Part shown: piece by piece, positions 35,374-46,626 of the stretch
How the letters are laid out: every line of letters begins with the position of its first letter
Numbering within the stretch: the first letter of the stretch is position 1
Source of the DNA: Gnetum montanum
Lineage: Eukaryota; Streptophyta; Gnetopsida; Gnetales; Gnetaceae
Direction: 5' to 3'
DNA length: 64,000 nt
NCBI GenBank assembly: GCA_015680685.1
Contig: MNCI01033545.1
Coordinates: forward strand, 25,802-89,801
Made by a program: the position numbers and the translations under genes
The notes under the pieces: model-generated
The model's input: the letters and a program-made list of their open reading frames with translations, nothing else
Database searches by the model: none
What the model was told of the DNA's origin: nothing

Positions 35374-35640
35374 ATGGATACCTGGGAATTAAAATTGGAA
35401 AATCAAGAAGAAGAAACAAGCAAATATGAACATCCTAGAATGGAAATACCTTCAAGTCTAGATGAAGATACATCTCTGAATGATCCAAAAAAGACCATCA
35501 CCAATGTTAAATGTGCTACAACATGGTTATTAAATCAATAACAGTGACAAATGGAAAATCAATGGTGTATAACTAGGGGATTGTGTAGTTCATCTCCCAA
35601 ATGTGTGACCATAAGATTAGTCATGGGGAAGATGCTCCAT
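35374..35640 (+). pseudogene. N short post-gag frame
   Basis: This is the counterpart of the A1 frame at 13921-14215. It ends at the purine motif agtcatggggaagatg (35621-35636), directly before the T-rich tract. It is broken by stops and its function is unknown. Confidence 0.4.
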
Positions 35641-35654
35641 CCTAGTTCAAAAAC

Positions 35655-35830
35655 TAATAAAATTTTTTTACCTATTTTCTTATTTTACAATTTTTTATCA
35701 TTTTCCTATTCCTTCCAAATTTTCTTATTCTTCATATGTTTTCCATTTCTTAATATTTTTCTTTTCTTTTCTTTATAATCTTCTTTTTCCTAAGGCATTT
35801 TCTTTATGTTTATGAATGTCTTTTATATTT
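35655..35830 (+). repeat. N T-rich (sense strand) tract
   Basis: About 175 bases are dominated by T and C on the sense strand. It is the plus-strand equivalent of the A-rich tracts in A1, A2, B and C. Confidence 0.6.
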
Positions 35831-37152
35831 CTATTAATAATATTTCTAAGTCATGATGCAGAAGTCAATGCTATGTGTGGGGTTTTTTTCCTATGTTATC
35901 AAGATGATTGGATAAGTAATTTTGTAAAGCATTGAGACCACCTCATCCATCCCTCCAATTCTCTAAATAAAAGGTCTTTTTCATGGAAACAATTTGGTTC
36001 TTCTTTCATGAAACTAAAATTAATCAATGATCATTGTACCCTGAAGAGAGAGGAGTGACCAACTGGAAATGGTAAGGGTGTCAGCTCAAGGGGATTTGTT
36101 AGGTTCTCTTCTTGACTTCCTTCGTGTGGTTTATGGCTCCTCTTAGAACGTATCATCACTCCTTCATTGACCAATAAAAAGGAAGCTACAAAAAAATAGA
36201 GAGAAAAAATAATAATAATGGGAATTCAAAGCAAACCACTTAGAGACAATAATGAGCTACAAGCACTAGTTATGGGGCTGGAAAGACATGGTACCCATGC
36301 CTGAAAGCATCCCTCTAACTAAGGCCCTTCCTTCTTTCTTCTCTTTTCTTCTCTTTTTGGAGTGATGATTGGTCTTTGAGGTGGTTTTGGACTCATGATG
36401 GTCAACAGGAAGAAACACATCAATGCAAGATCACTATTCATGGTATGGACTTGGTCTAAACTTGGACAGATAGGTATGATGATCATTTTAATCATAATTT
36501 TAACAAGAACCTATTGTGGACATGGTCAAGTACTTTGCATCCTTATCTCTGCAATCCATTCTCATCCCATTATTCACCTCACTATTGCATGCAATTATGA
36601 GCCCTTTTTTGTCTAATATAGTGCAACATTCCAACCATGATAGTTGTGTGTTGATTGAAACAAAGACATGGTCTACATTTAACTTCTCATGTGCCCATGG
36701 ACATCTATAGAAGTGGTTATGCAAGGGCATTATGGCAAGAGCCTGCTTTAGGGAGGACCCACTTACATAACTTTTGTTGATCATGGCTTTGAACTAACCT
36801 TCACATCTTCTAGAATGTCAATGATAGTTTCTTTGAATTTGTGCATAATTTTGGAACTACTTCTCATTTTTTTGATTAATTTCTCCTAGTTTTCTATTTC
36901 CATATCCATTAATATTTCTTTTCCATCTTCTGAATCAAACCTTTGGTTTTAATTGTTCGAAAACTTGTGTGCTTCCAAAGTTACGCTTATTAGATATGAG
37001 GGCTAGGGATGTCTGCTTTGAAATTTTTCTAACATCTTATTTTCGAACATCATGGTAACTAATAGTAATTGATCAGAATAATGTGAAAAGCTTAATGATA
37101 TTAGTTACCTCATAGCCTTGGGCATAGTATGTTGTCATCACATTGTGCTTAA
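35831..37152 (+). mobile_element. N non-coding 3' region
   Basis: Around 36310-36335 it shares ccctctaactaaggccctt with a minus-strand frame of element C (58018-58254), so this is family sequence and not a host gene. Short open frames on both strands at 36395-36784 show no recognised product. Confidence 0.5.
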
Positions 37153-37581
37153 ATGAAAACTAAGGGATCCTAAGGAAAATTTACCAAAACTAATGTTGAT
37201 CCTTTGGTGACTACAAGTGATGCTAAAAGAAATGCCTAAGGAAGAAGGTCCTTTCCTAAGCATGAAAATGAAGCTAAGATGGGGACAATGGAGGATATGC
37301 CCATGGAAAAATCATAGCACATACAAGATAGAAGCTCAAGCATTGCATGTTTGTTAGATACATGGGATAATGAGAAGAAATTTCAGTCCATCCTTCAAGA
37401 ATGTTCCACATAACCAGAGAAGCATTGACATAATAATCAAGGTTTGAAGTTTGCCACTGCTCGCAACAACAAGAAGAATCATCTTCAGCGAATTTTTAAG
37501 GACCTCTGCAAATTTTGTAATCTTCAATGTTTGTCCAATCTCTTTGTCACTCTATCATGTTATATGCATCCAATAGAATAA
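37153..37581 (+). pseudogene. N 3' frame (143 codons with five stops)
   Basis: The frame runs from ATG 37153 to TAA 37579-37581 and keeps coding-like composition except for five internal stops (TAA, TAA, TAG, TAA, TGA), each one C-to-T change from a Gln or Arg codon. The C-terminal half is rich in basic residues and Cys (LCKFCNLQC). I do not recognise it. It lies where A and B carry their 3' frame but shows no clear similarity to it. Confidence 0.4.
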
Positions 37582-37667
37582 AATTTTATAATGTGGCACT
37601 TAGTTTTGTTATGTCAAGTGTCAGTCAATAATCCCATACCTTCCCAATTTTGTAAAGGAACTCAAGG

Positions 37668-37694
37668 ATGAGTTTTCATTCAGTCATGGCAGTA
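37668..37694 (+). other. N polypurine tract position (degraded)
   Basis: The sequence ttttcattcagtcatggcagta directly precedes the 3' LTR and aligns with the TTTTCATTCAGTCGTGGGGGTA of the other elements. The G run is now broken. Confidence 0.55.
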
Positions 37695-38560
37695 TGATGA
37701 AGTGTCAAAGAGTCACGTTGATGGGCCATCATCGACGAGTCCCTATCAATGTAGCGTTTGCTACATTTATGAGGCCCTGTTGATGTAGCTCCATAATAAA
37801 GTCTATAAATACACATGCTCCCACTAGGTATTAGCATTGTTTTGTCAATAGAGTAGTTGAAATCTTGTAATTTTCTTCTAAAGTCTTAGAGAATAGTCAG
37901 TGAGTGCCCAAATTATGGATTTGAGTCAGTTGTATGATGTCTTATTCAAGTGGCAATATACTTGAACACATTCCATGAATGGCAATAATATCGAGATTGA
38001 TTCTTATTCATTGTAGTACTTTGACTTAGATTAAATTTATTTTTAATGCAATTTATATTCCATGTACTTAGTTAAAATTTACATTTTCATGCACATTAAT
38101 GAATTGGTGGAATGAATGTGACTAGTTTTGAGCATAAACATGTATTCACTTGGTAATCCCAGTAATGTTATTGCTTGGTTTGCCCAGTAGCGTAGCACTT
38201 GGTAATCCCAGTAGTTCATACGTGGGTTCAAGACATGTACGGCATGTTGGGAATAAGCACTCATTGCCCATAGGCTAGTTAAGACTTTACTTTCCATTGT
38301 TAATTAGTTTAAATAATTGATTTCTGTATTATTGTTAGGAGTAGTGTAAGGCCTAAACAACATCAAGAATCATATGCCTCACTCTAGAGTAAACCATACG
38401 TGACAAAGCTACCACTAGTCCAAGTGGGAAGACAGCAAATTGCGATCAAGGCATAACAATCTAGAAACACTACTAGTCCCATCCATGGAATTTGATCAGA
38501 TCATGTGTGAACGCTTGTGATTCATATGGTTGGACGTAGGGGGTACCTCGTTGCTCATCA
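37695..38560 (+). repeat. N 3' LTR
   Basis: It runs TGATGAAGTGTC…GCTCATCA. A TATAAATA box lies at 37804-37811. Confidence 0.9.
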
Positions 38561-39398
38561 GTAGTGTTCTAAGAGATTCCATAAGTCTCCTTAGTGTCAC
38601 ACCTTTTACATTTCCACTCGGTTCTTCACTTTTCTATCTAGGCATAATGATCACAAGTTTATTCTTAGTTTGATGATGGAAAGAATATCATTATGGCCAT
38701 GGTAAGAACCTCTTATTATTGGAATGGATGGGTAGGTGAGGTTGTCTCACTGTACAAATAATCAATCTTTTATGATTTGATAACATAGAGAAATCTTTAC
38801 CTTATTAGGACTAGATTTTGCTTTATTCAATGTTTTTTATTCAAAATTGATAGAATATGTACAAGTAACATGTAAACAAAGTATGAAAAATTTCAAAAGA
38901 TATTAAGAATGAAAAATATTTTTAAAAAGAAAGAAATATTCAATAATTGCAAATGGTTTAAGAAATGGAAAAGTATAAAAGAATGAAAAGATATAAAGGA
39001 ATTTGGAAATTGGTGAGAAATGTGAAAAGGCATAACAAAAAATCAGAAATTAGAAAGAAATTGTAAAATAAAAAGATTAAAAAATTCTTATTAATTCCTG
39101 GATCATGATTAGTATCTCCCCCAGGACTAAAGTCATGGATGAGTGTTCAAAAAATGGACCCTAGTTCCCCTAGATCATACACTTGAGGTTTCTCACTTAC
39201 GATCCTTAGTGACTTCATTTTTTGGTTATTGTCCCATGTAATCTTTATGGTAAATGAATTTTGATCATCTAAGTCCTTAGTTCATCTTTCTATTGGTGTA
39301 TGATTGTGGTTTAGTATTTCCATTTGTAAGTTCTTAGTTGGGGTCATTTTCTTAGAATGGGAATTAATAAGTGGTTCAGATTGGTCCATGCATGTTTT
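38561..39398 (-). mobile_element. A2 interior resumed: T-rich tract and post-gag frame
   Basis: It is collinear with A1 13405-14215. The A-rich (sense T-rich) tract lies at 38850-39095, the purine motif at 39114-39129 (plus ctcccccaggact), and the KPQVYDLG-containing post-gag frame at about 39100-39398. Confidence 0.65.
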
Positions 39399-41124
39399 AT
39401 ATAATTGAAAGTTCTAATTTGTTGGCCACTAGGTGTCTTTTGGTTTAGTGGCCCCTATTCTCTCTTGTCCACACACTTATTTTCCACATTTATTGTGGAC
39501 TGGTATAATGACTATGTTGACATTCTAAAAGCTCAGTCCACAACTGCATCCTTATTTTTTAGTAGTAATGCATGGAATCGTCTATCTCTCCACAATGATA
39601 GGTTCATCTGTTATGTTTTACACTAGAGTGGTAATGGGTGTTGGCCCTTATGTAGAATTCGAAGATAGTATTTTGGTGAGGAAGGATGTTGTACCAAGTT
39701 GGCTTTGTGCTAGTTTTGATGAGCCAATAGGTCTACAAGTTTTATGCCCATCTAAGGAAACTATCCTAAAGAAAAGACATTTGCGAGACTTTTGCTAAGA
39801 TCTACAAACATTATCATTTAATTGTATGTTCATAGCACAAGTGACATTCTTCTGTTGATGTTGTGGTGTTAATCCTTACTTTAAACTCAATGATAAACAT
39901 TTGTATTAGTCAAGTTCGTTGTGAAATCAACTCATCAAGAGCTACCTCTTTTTCCTCATCATAGATATGGATCCTCTTCTTTTGAAGAGTTGGATCCCAA
40001 TTATATTCCTCTACATTCTCTCATTTACATAGCTCTTCTTCTTCTTTTTCCACTTACTCAACTAGCCTTTGTATCTGATGGGCTTTCAATTCGAATAACT
40101 GACCTTGGGCATAAATCCCAAGGGTCTCTCTCATTTGGTTACGAAGGCCATTTATGATGTGAAAAAGATGTTCTTTTTAAGAAAAATCATGGTTAGGACA
40201 TCTATGTAGTAGCAAATAGTATCTATCCAAGGCCACATCCAAGGATTCATGTCTTTCTTACCTCCATCCTTGGATTTCTTTTCTTAGGTTGGACACTCTG
40301 TCATGGGTTTCGTATTTCTTGTTGAAGAGTTCCAGCATTGTGGACGATCGATGGATTGAATCTTGTTCCAACAATCTATACCAACTGTCAACTTCATCAA
40401 CTAGTATCCTAGGAAAGAGCTTCAGCTTTTGCCACTCACTCTCAATATTCTACAAGGTGCAAGCATCATGGAAGGCTAGTAAGTGATGTTGTGGATCAAA
40501 GTTACAACCTCTCGTAAAGTAGGGGTTGTTATTCATATCAAGCCTTGTGATGCAACTTATCCTTTGATGCTTGTGGGGTATTCTAACTACCTTTACTATT
40601 TGCATCATGATTTTAGTAGCTAACAAGGATTCATCATCATCAGACATGTCATGGCAGTGATTTCTATGTCTATTTGTTTGATTATGATGATCTTGTCTAT
40701 GCTCACTTTTATGATCTCGTATATTTCTATTTCTATCTTTGTCTTGACTCCTTAGTATATCTCTATTCCTATAACTATCATCATCTTCATTAGAACTGGA
40801 CATTGAAGAGGAAGAGAAAGATGGTGACCTAGGAGAATTGCCATGGCTCCTATATTTTCGCCTTTGATCCCTTGATGTATCTCTTCTAGGTTTGGAGGAC
40901 ATCCTAGGCCTTGAGACCCTCCTTGATCTAGGACTTACTCCATATCCTCTAGGATTTTCAACATTAGTTAAACATAATCTTTGAGTGTAGTAAGGGTCTA
41001 AATGAGCATATGAAATCCCTGCTTGAGGTTGTTCACTCCAATTCTCTTTAGTATAGATCCTATCGTTTCTCCTACAAGTGTTTTTATCATGTGATGCAAT
41101 CTTGGTCCTAGGTGAAGAAGACAT
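39399..41124 (-). pseudogene. A2 gag (deleted C-terminal part)
   Basis: It starts at 41124-41122 with Met-Ser-Ser-Ser-Pro. The first 224 codons (to 40450) are open: an Arg/Ser/Asp/His-rich region, then RLDMNNNPYF and FDPQHHLLAFHDACT. The core then continues in other frames to about 39880, where about 700 bases present in A1 (including the YDHPKG knuckle region) are missing. The remaining tail (39660-39800) has a CLFF…HKTC motif matching the end of N gag. Its N-terminal half is the best preserved gag half in the window. Confidence 0.8.
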
Positions 41125-41237
41125 GCTTTTATTTGATAACGTGTGTGACTTAAGATATTACGATTTTATACAAGATAAATCATTAATACATCTACAATGA
41201 TTGTGTAATTTATAACTAATCTACCTAACTAGCACCA

Positions 41238-41255
41238 TCCCCGACAATGATGCCA
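41238..41255 (-). other. A2 primer-binding site (tRNA-Asp type)
   Basis: The sequence tccccgacaatgatgcca matches the tRNA-Asp 3' end at 14 of 18 positions; all four differences are transitions. Confidence 0.85.
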
Positions 41256-41256
41256 A

Positions 41257-42169
41257 TGATGAGCAGCAAGTAACCCCTATGCCCAACCATACAAATCACA
41301 AGTGTTCACACCTTATTTGGTCAAATTCTATGGATGGGACTAGTTGTGACATCTAGATCGTTATGCCTTTATCACAATTCATTATCTTCTCACTTGGACT
41401 AGTGGTAGCTTTTTCACGTATGGTTTAGTCTAGAGTGAGGTATATGATTCTTGATATTTTTTCGGCCTTACACTACAAATGATAATAGAGAAATCATTTA
41501 CTTAATCTAATTACAACAAGAAATAAAGTCTAAACTAGCCTACGGGCAGTGAGTATTCATTCCCAACTTACCATGCACATCCTGAACCCGTGTATCCACT
41601 ATTGGGATTACCAACCACTACGCTACTAGGCAAACCAAGCAATAACAGTACTGGGATTACCAAGAAAATACATGTTTACGCTTGAAACTGATCACACTCA
41701 TTTTACCAATTCATTAATTTCCATAAAATGTAGATATTAACTAACTAACTACATGAAAAGTAAATTGCATGGAAAGTAAATCTAATCTAAGTGAAAGTGT
41801 TGCAATGAATAAGAATCAATCTTGATCTTATTATTGTTCATGGAATGTGTCCAAGTACACTGCCACTTGAATAAGACACCGTACAACTACTCATATTCAC
41901 ACTGCAAGCACTCACCGACTATTCTCTAAGACTACAAAATAGAATTGCAATGGTTTGTCTACTTTATTAAGAAAAGAATGGGATGAATCATGCATCCAAG
42001 TGTTGTATTTATAGGTAGGCACGAATCCCGTGATATCAGATGTCTAATGTCAAAACTTGTGCTCTAATATCGAGGCTAAGATATCTGATCCCCACCCCCC
42101 ACCCCCGCACCACACCCCCTCTGATATCGAATATCCAATATCTTAGCCTACATAAAAAATGATTTATCA
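41257..42169 (-). repeat. A2 5' LTR
   Basis: It runs TGATGAGC…TTTATCA on the plus strand, with a TATAAATA box on the minus strand at 42006-42013. It is longer than the other A LTRs because of a C-rich insertion at 42090-42119. Confidence 0.88.
42090..42119 (-). repeat. C-rich insertion inside the U3 palindrome of A2 5' LTR
   Basis: Runs of 4, 6, 5 and 4 Cs lie between the two halves of the ggctaagatat…atatcttagcc palindrome. The minus (sense) strand fits a G-quadruplex pattern. It is absent from the other three A LTRs. Confidence 0.7.
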
Positions 42170-44099
42170 ATTTGATAGTGTATGGAATAAAATATGTGTA
42201 TCCACTTATGTACTCTTAACTTTTCTTATTCTTGAAATTGTATCTTATCATGACCACCACTAATTAATCCATGTCCTATTTTGAAATGTTGAAAATTAGC
42301 TAAAAAGGTCAAGTAAAAGAAACTAGAATTTATTGGTATTTAAGGTTTGACTATGAATACAATCTTTGTGCTTATATAAAATGACAATAATAAATTTGTT
42401 TTTGACAATAAAAAGTAAAATTTTATTACGTCCTTAGACCTTCTAGATCTATCGAACAACATAAATATACACACTATGAGTTTTGAAAATATCATTAAGA
42501 AAATTATCAAGTGTTTTTTTCTACAATTCAAAATATAGATAAAGTTATTGACATTATGAAGAGTTTTATCTCCAAAATAGTATTAAAGTTAGAATAAACT
42601 ATATATATATATATATATATATATATGACAATTAGTACATTATTATGTTCAATTATAATAAATTAACAAGGTTTAAAATCCCCATAAAAATGAAGTGTGT
42701 TTTTTTTTTTTCTTTCAAGTTGAAAGTAACTTTTAGGGGATTGTATTGAAAGCAAAGAAAATATTACGAGAAATTAACTAGGGAGGAGAAGTCCCTAGGT
42801 AATCAAAACATTAATCATCAAAGCAAAATAGAGAGCTTTAACATGGAAGAAACACAGGTTTGCTGGCATGACTTTACTCCATAAGGGGCCGTTGAAAAAT
42901 TCCAACGTTCCTAGAAACCCAAAACATAAGTGGCATGATAGAACACAACTGCACCCATCAATCAAATGGCAAGGAAAGATAAACATAATTCTGTTTCCTG
43001 ACGAAGTGAAAATGATTCACAATGGCATTATTATCTGGAAACTTAACAAATTCGTGAGCTTCAATCGGGCATTACAAGTTTTCCTACCAGCTAGCAATCT
43101 CCTGAGTTTTGACATGTAAGATTTTGTTCAAGTCGAGGACAACTGCATCTTGTAGCATCATGATTTTACTTCTTTTATCTGAAGAGCAACAACTTACTCC
43201 AAACTCAATATACAAGCACTCGTCATCATTAAACCAGTGCTCCATTGAAGTTCCAGACTGAAACTCTCCAGGACAAATCAGGACAAACCGTGAAAAACTT
43301 CCAGCAGGTTAGCAAATGACTCAGGAGAGACTTTAAGAAGCCGAAGTAAACTTCAAGCAACGTCTGATATATTGCTGATCAGAACAAAGAACCTGCCAGT
43401 AAGCTTTGTAACCTCATTCCAAAGTGATGTAAGGGAATACTGGAATCTCACAGTGCACCGTGAGCGTATTGCATTTGCATGACATTCACGATGAAAAACT
43501 CAAAATCCTTGGCTCCAGTTAGCCCCTGCACTAGATTAGATGATTAGGAGCGTGAACCTCTACTGTGCTTTCAGTTGAGCATAGAGAGAGCTTTAGGGCC
43601 ACTATCATTCCTGCTAGGCATTTTCTGCCACCCAAGCATGCCAATCGCTCACCACTCCTTACTTCTTTTCGATGCTTCTATCTACTCGGCCATCCAGGGA
43701 TGGTCCCTTGACAAATTCTTGGCCTCGCAAGAAGCCAATGAAAACATTAGCTCTTTATTCTCCATTAAAAAATAAATAATGCGTCGAAAGCAAAACAAGA
43801 TTTGACTTTTTCTGCTTTAATTCACTTTGATGCTTAAGCTACTTTAATGGAAAAAGAAAATCTTTTTTATCAACTTTATTTCTTACTTTATACGCTAATA
43901 AAAAGATTTTAGAGTATTATAACTTTATTTCTTATTTTCCTATATTGCCTAATGACCCACTAACAACTTATATTTCATTTGAGATTATACATATTAGAGT
44001 TGAAGTATATAAATGAAATAATATTTGAGTATTAAAAAGGAAATTAGAGTATGAAACATAAACATAAGCATGTAAAAGCCCTCTTCTTTGTCCACGCAA

Positions 44100-44165
44100 G
44101 TGATCAATTGCTCAAGTGATTAACTCATTGTCTTATTAGGCAAGAGGTACTAGTTCAAATGATAC
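44100..44165 (+). repeat. tRNA-like SINE head 1 in R2
   Basis: It has aattgctcaagtgattaac and a better B-box arm (ggtactagttcaaat) than R1. No acceptor stem is present. Confidence 0.42.
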
Positions 44166-44287
44166 TTAAGCTGTTGTTATATTCATGTATAATTCGTCTA
44201 ATATATCTTATTAGTTATATATCATTTTGAGAGAAATGGTGACAATAAAGATATATTATAAAATCCAAAATAGATTATAAAATAACA

Positions 44288-44365
44288 ATGAAGTATTAGC
44301 CTAGTGGTAAGACTCTTGATTTAAAAGCTCCAAGCCATGGGTTTGATTTTGGTGGGCAATGCTGA
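44288..44365 (+). repeat. tRNA-like SINE head 2 in R2
   Basis: The A-box core tagcctagtgg is perfect; the B-box-like ggtttgatttt follows about 40 bases later. Confidence 0.5.
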
Positions 44366-44640
44366 GTTATAAAGTTGTAATAGAACTATACATATTGGGG
44401 TGTACTTATTTAGTTCTAATTGGACTATACATCTTGGGATGTACGTATATTACAATTATTTCAAGGTTCCTTGCATTAGCAAAGCAAGTGGCAAGGGATT
44501 CAAGGTGTGAGGTTGAGACTATTATGGAGAATGAAGAGAATAAGTAGAAGAAGATTCAACATGTAGTGTGTCAAGTCTATGATGCTCCAAAAGATAATAG
44601 TGATGAGCAAAGATATGAATGGTAAAGCAATTGGGTGATA

Positions 44641-46626
44641 TAGGTTGTTGGCGGTAGTATCCACAAGGATCAAGTTGCCTTAGTGATGGCATCCCCCATG
44701 ACGGTGGGTTTTGCCATTGCTGGTAATACTCCTATGGTTAAGTTGAAGCTCCACTTAGATAATATTGTTGCTGGTGGGGTTACCTATAGTTGCCTTGAGG
44801 ATAAGGTAATCTCTTTGGGTCTAGCTTCTTGATGAACTTTAGAGTTAACGCATACACCCCAAACTTCTTGAACTATGACATTATTAGGGAACAACCTTTT
44901 GTACTGGTAGTAATCATCCCTTGCATCTCTTTTATTTCTTTTATCTTTCTCCTTAACTCTTCCTTACTTTTATTTCTCCTCCACAATCTTGAGTGTCATT
45001 CATAATTTTTCATCAATGGAGTCCCACATTTTATAAACCTTTGCCGAAATTTTAGTAACTAATTTTTGAATAGGAAATATCTTTCTCTACACTACCTTAT
45101 CTAGTGATCCTCTTTCATAAGGTTTACAAAGGCATACCTTCTTTATGCGTATTGAGGGATCCCTATTATACTCCTCTACACTTTCTCTATTGTTTAGTTC
45201 AACTTCTTTCTTTGCTACCTAATCAATTAGCCTTTGAATCCGATGGGCTCTTATCTCATACAATCTCCCTTAGGCATAGATCTTAAGACTCTCTCTTGAC
45301 TTGTTACAAAGTCTATCTATGACATGGCATAATTGCTTCCTTTAAGCAAAGCCATGGCATGGGCATCTATGATGAAGAGAATAGTATCTTCCTAAGTCTA
45401 CATTAAGGGACTCATGGTTACATTATCTTCACCCTTGAATTTGCTTCCTCAAATTGAACACCCTTGAGTAGGTCTAATATTTTTCATTAAACAATTCCAA
45501 CATTATACTCCATCTTCTAATAGACTCCAATTCCAAGGACTAGTACAAAATTTTATCTTTTTTGATGATTGTCCTTAGGAAAATTTTTAGCTTTTTCCAT
45601 TCATTCTCAATATCTACAAGGTGCATGCATTATGGAAGACATGTAAGTAATGTAAAAGGTCTGCATTGCAACCTCCCTTAAACTCTAGAATGTTCTTCAT
45701 ATCTAATCTTTTAAACCTTCTATCACTTTGATGCTTAGTAAAGATGTAAATTAACTCCTAGATGTTTATCAGGCTTTTAGTCATAACAAATGGTTCATCA
45801 TAATCATATTGGTTCTTATAGTCCCTATCATAATCATATCTTCCATAGTGTTACTTATTGTGCCTTCTTCATAATGGTGTCCTTCTTCTTGTTCACATTT
45901 AACTTTCCTTCTATTATCCCTGCCATGCTCCCTTCTATCATCTTCACCTTACCTATGATCATTTCCCTTGCTACCCTGGTCATGTTCACCCTTGTCAAAG
46001 CTTGGCAATGATGCTAAAGAAGTGATGGTGAAGATCTACGAGATTTATGTCAACTTGCTCTCCTCTTATGATCTTTTTGATGCTCTTTTTACCTATCTAC
46101 TCGAAGACCTTGGCCTTGAGGTACCCCTTATTTTGGGTCCTGTTCTTCTCTTACCTTAGTTGTGTACTAAGGCTGAACATAACCAAGGATGATTCATATC
46201 ATCTCCACTATAGGATGGAGGATTTTGACTTTGAGATCTACCTAATTGTTAGTGTGTATCTTTCTTTTTTATTACAAAGTTAGATGAATGGAAGCCTCTT
46301 TCCCTTTGGAAGCCTCATAGTAAGCATTCATGAATTAATCCTTGCATAATTGGGACTCCCTGAGTTTGTAATCTCTAGAGATTTCATCAATGGCTTCATT
46401 GTTTAGGATCACTACATGAAGCCACAATTTCATCAATGCTGCCATGAGCATTGATGGCACTGATCAATCAAGTGGCAACACAATGTTGCCCTACAAGTCT
46501 CTTCATCACATCTATTCATCTTGGTAAATTATGAAGCTAAATTCCCAATGGTAAGGACCTAGATGTTTGTACACTATTTTTACTTGGTTTTGCACATCAT
46601 CCTTACTACTTGTAGTCCTATAATGT
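44641..46626 (-). pseudogene. Element X, copy 3: gag pseudogene, left part
   Basis: It is collinear with 20095-22130 of X2. It includes the purine motif near 44690-44705 (catcccccatgacggtgg) and the gag core in the minus orientation. The insertion of element B at 46626/46627 separates it from its first 18 or so codons (53475-53527). The aatgt at 46622-46626 is the left target duplication of B. Confidence 0.75.

Larger units (their letters stand above)
31851..38560 (+). mobile_element. Element N: gag-only LTR retrotransposon nested in A2
   Basis: The LTRs at 31851-32702 and 37695-38560 are flanked by gtagt at 31846-31850 and 38561-38565, a perfect target duplication. Sense is the plus strand, opposite to every other LTR element here. 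In order: 5' LTR, primer site, gag, short post-gag frame, T-rich tract, a 3' frame, polypurine position, 3' LTR. No pol motif is present. It interrupts the non-coding 3' part of A2. Confidence 0.92.
28782..42169 (-). mobile_element. Element A2: gag-only LTR retrotransposon carrying nested element N
   Basis: The LTRs at 28782-29649 and 41257-42169 are bounded by a perfect 5-base target duplication atttg (28777-28781 and 42170-42174). It is the same insertion as A1. It is enlarged by element N (31851-38560), inserted in the opposite orientation. Its own interior is 29650-31850 plus 38561-41256. Gag has lost about 700 bases relative to A1 (junction near 39877). Confidence 0.9.
42175..44640. repeat. 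Spacer R2 (right flank of A2)
   Basis: This is the counterpart of R1. It contains a long AT run at about 42600-42627, the less AT-rich segment 42775-43775, and SINE heads at 44100-44165 and 44288-44365. Frames at 42795-42986 (minus), 42868-43119 (plus) and 43575-43775 (plus) are open but unrecognised. Confidence 0.6.

Noticed and set aside
36395-36784. Overlapping frames on both strands in N, considered as a captured host gene
   Set aside because: The adjoining sequence is shared with element C (ccctctaactaaggccctt), so it is family 3' region, and no domain was recognised.
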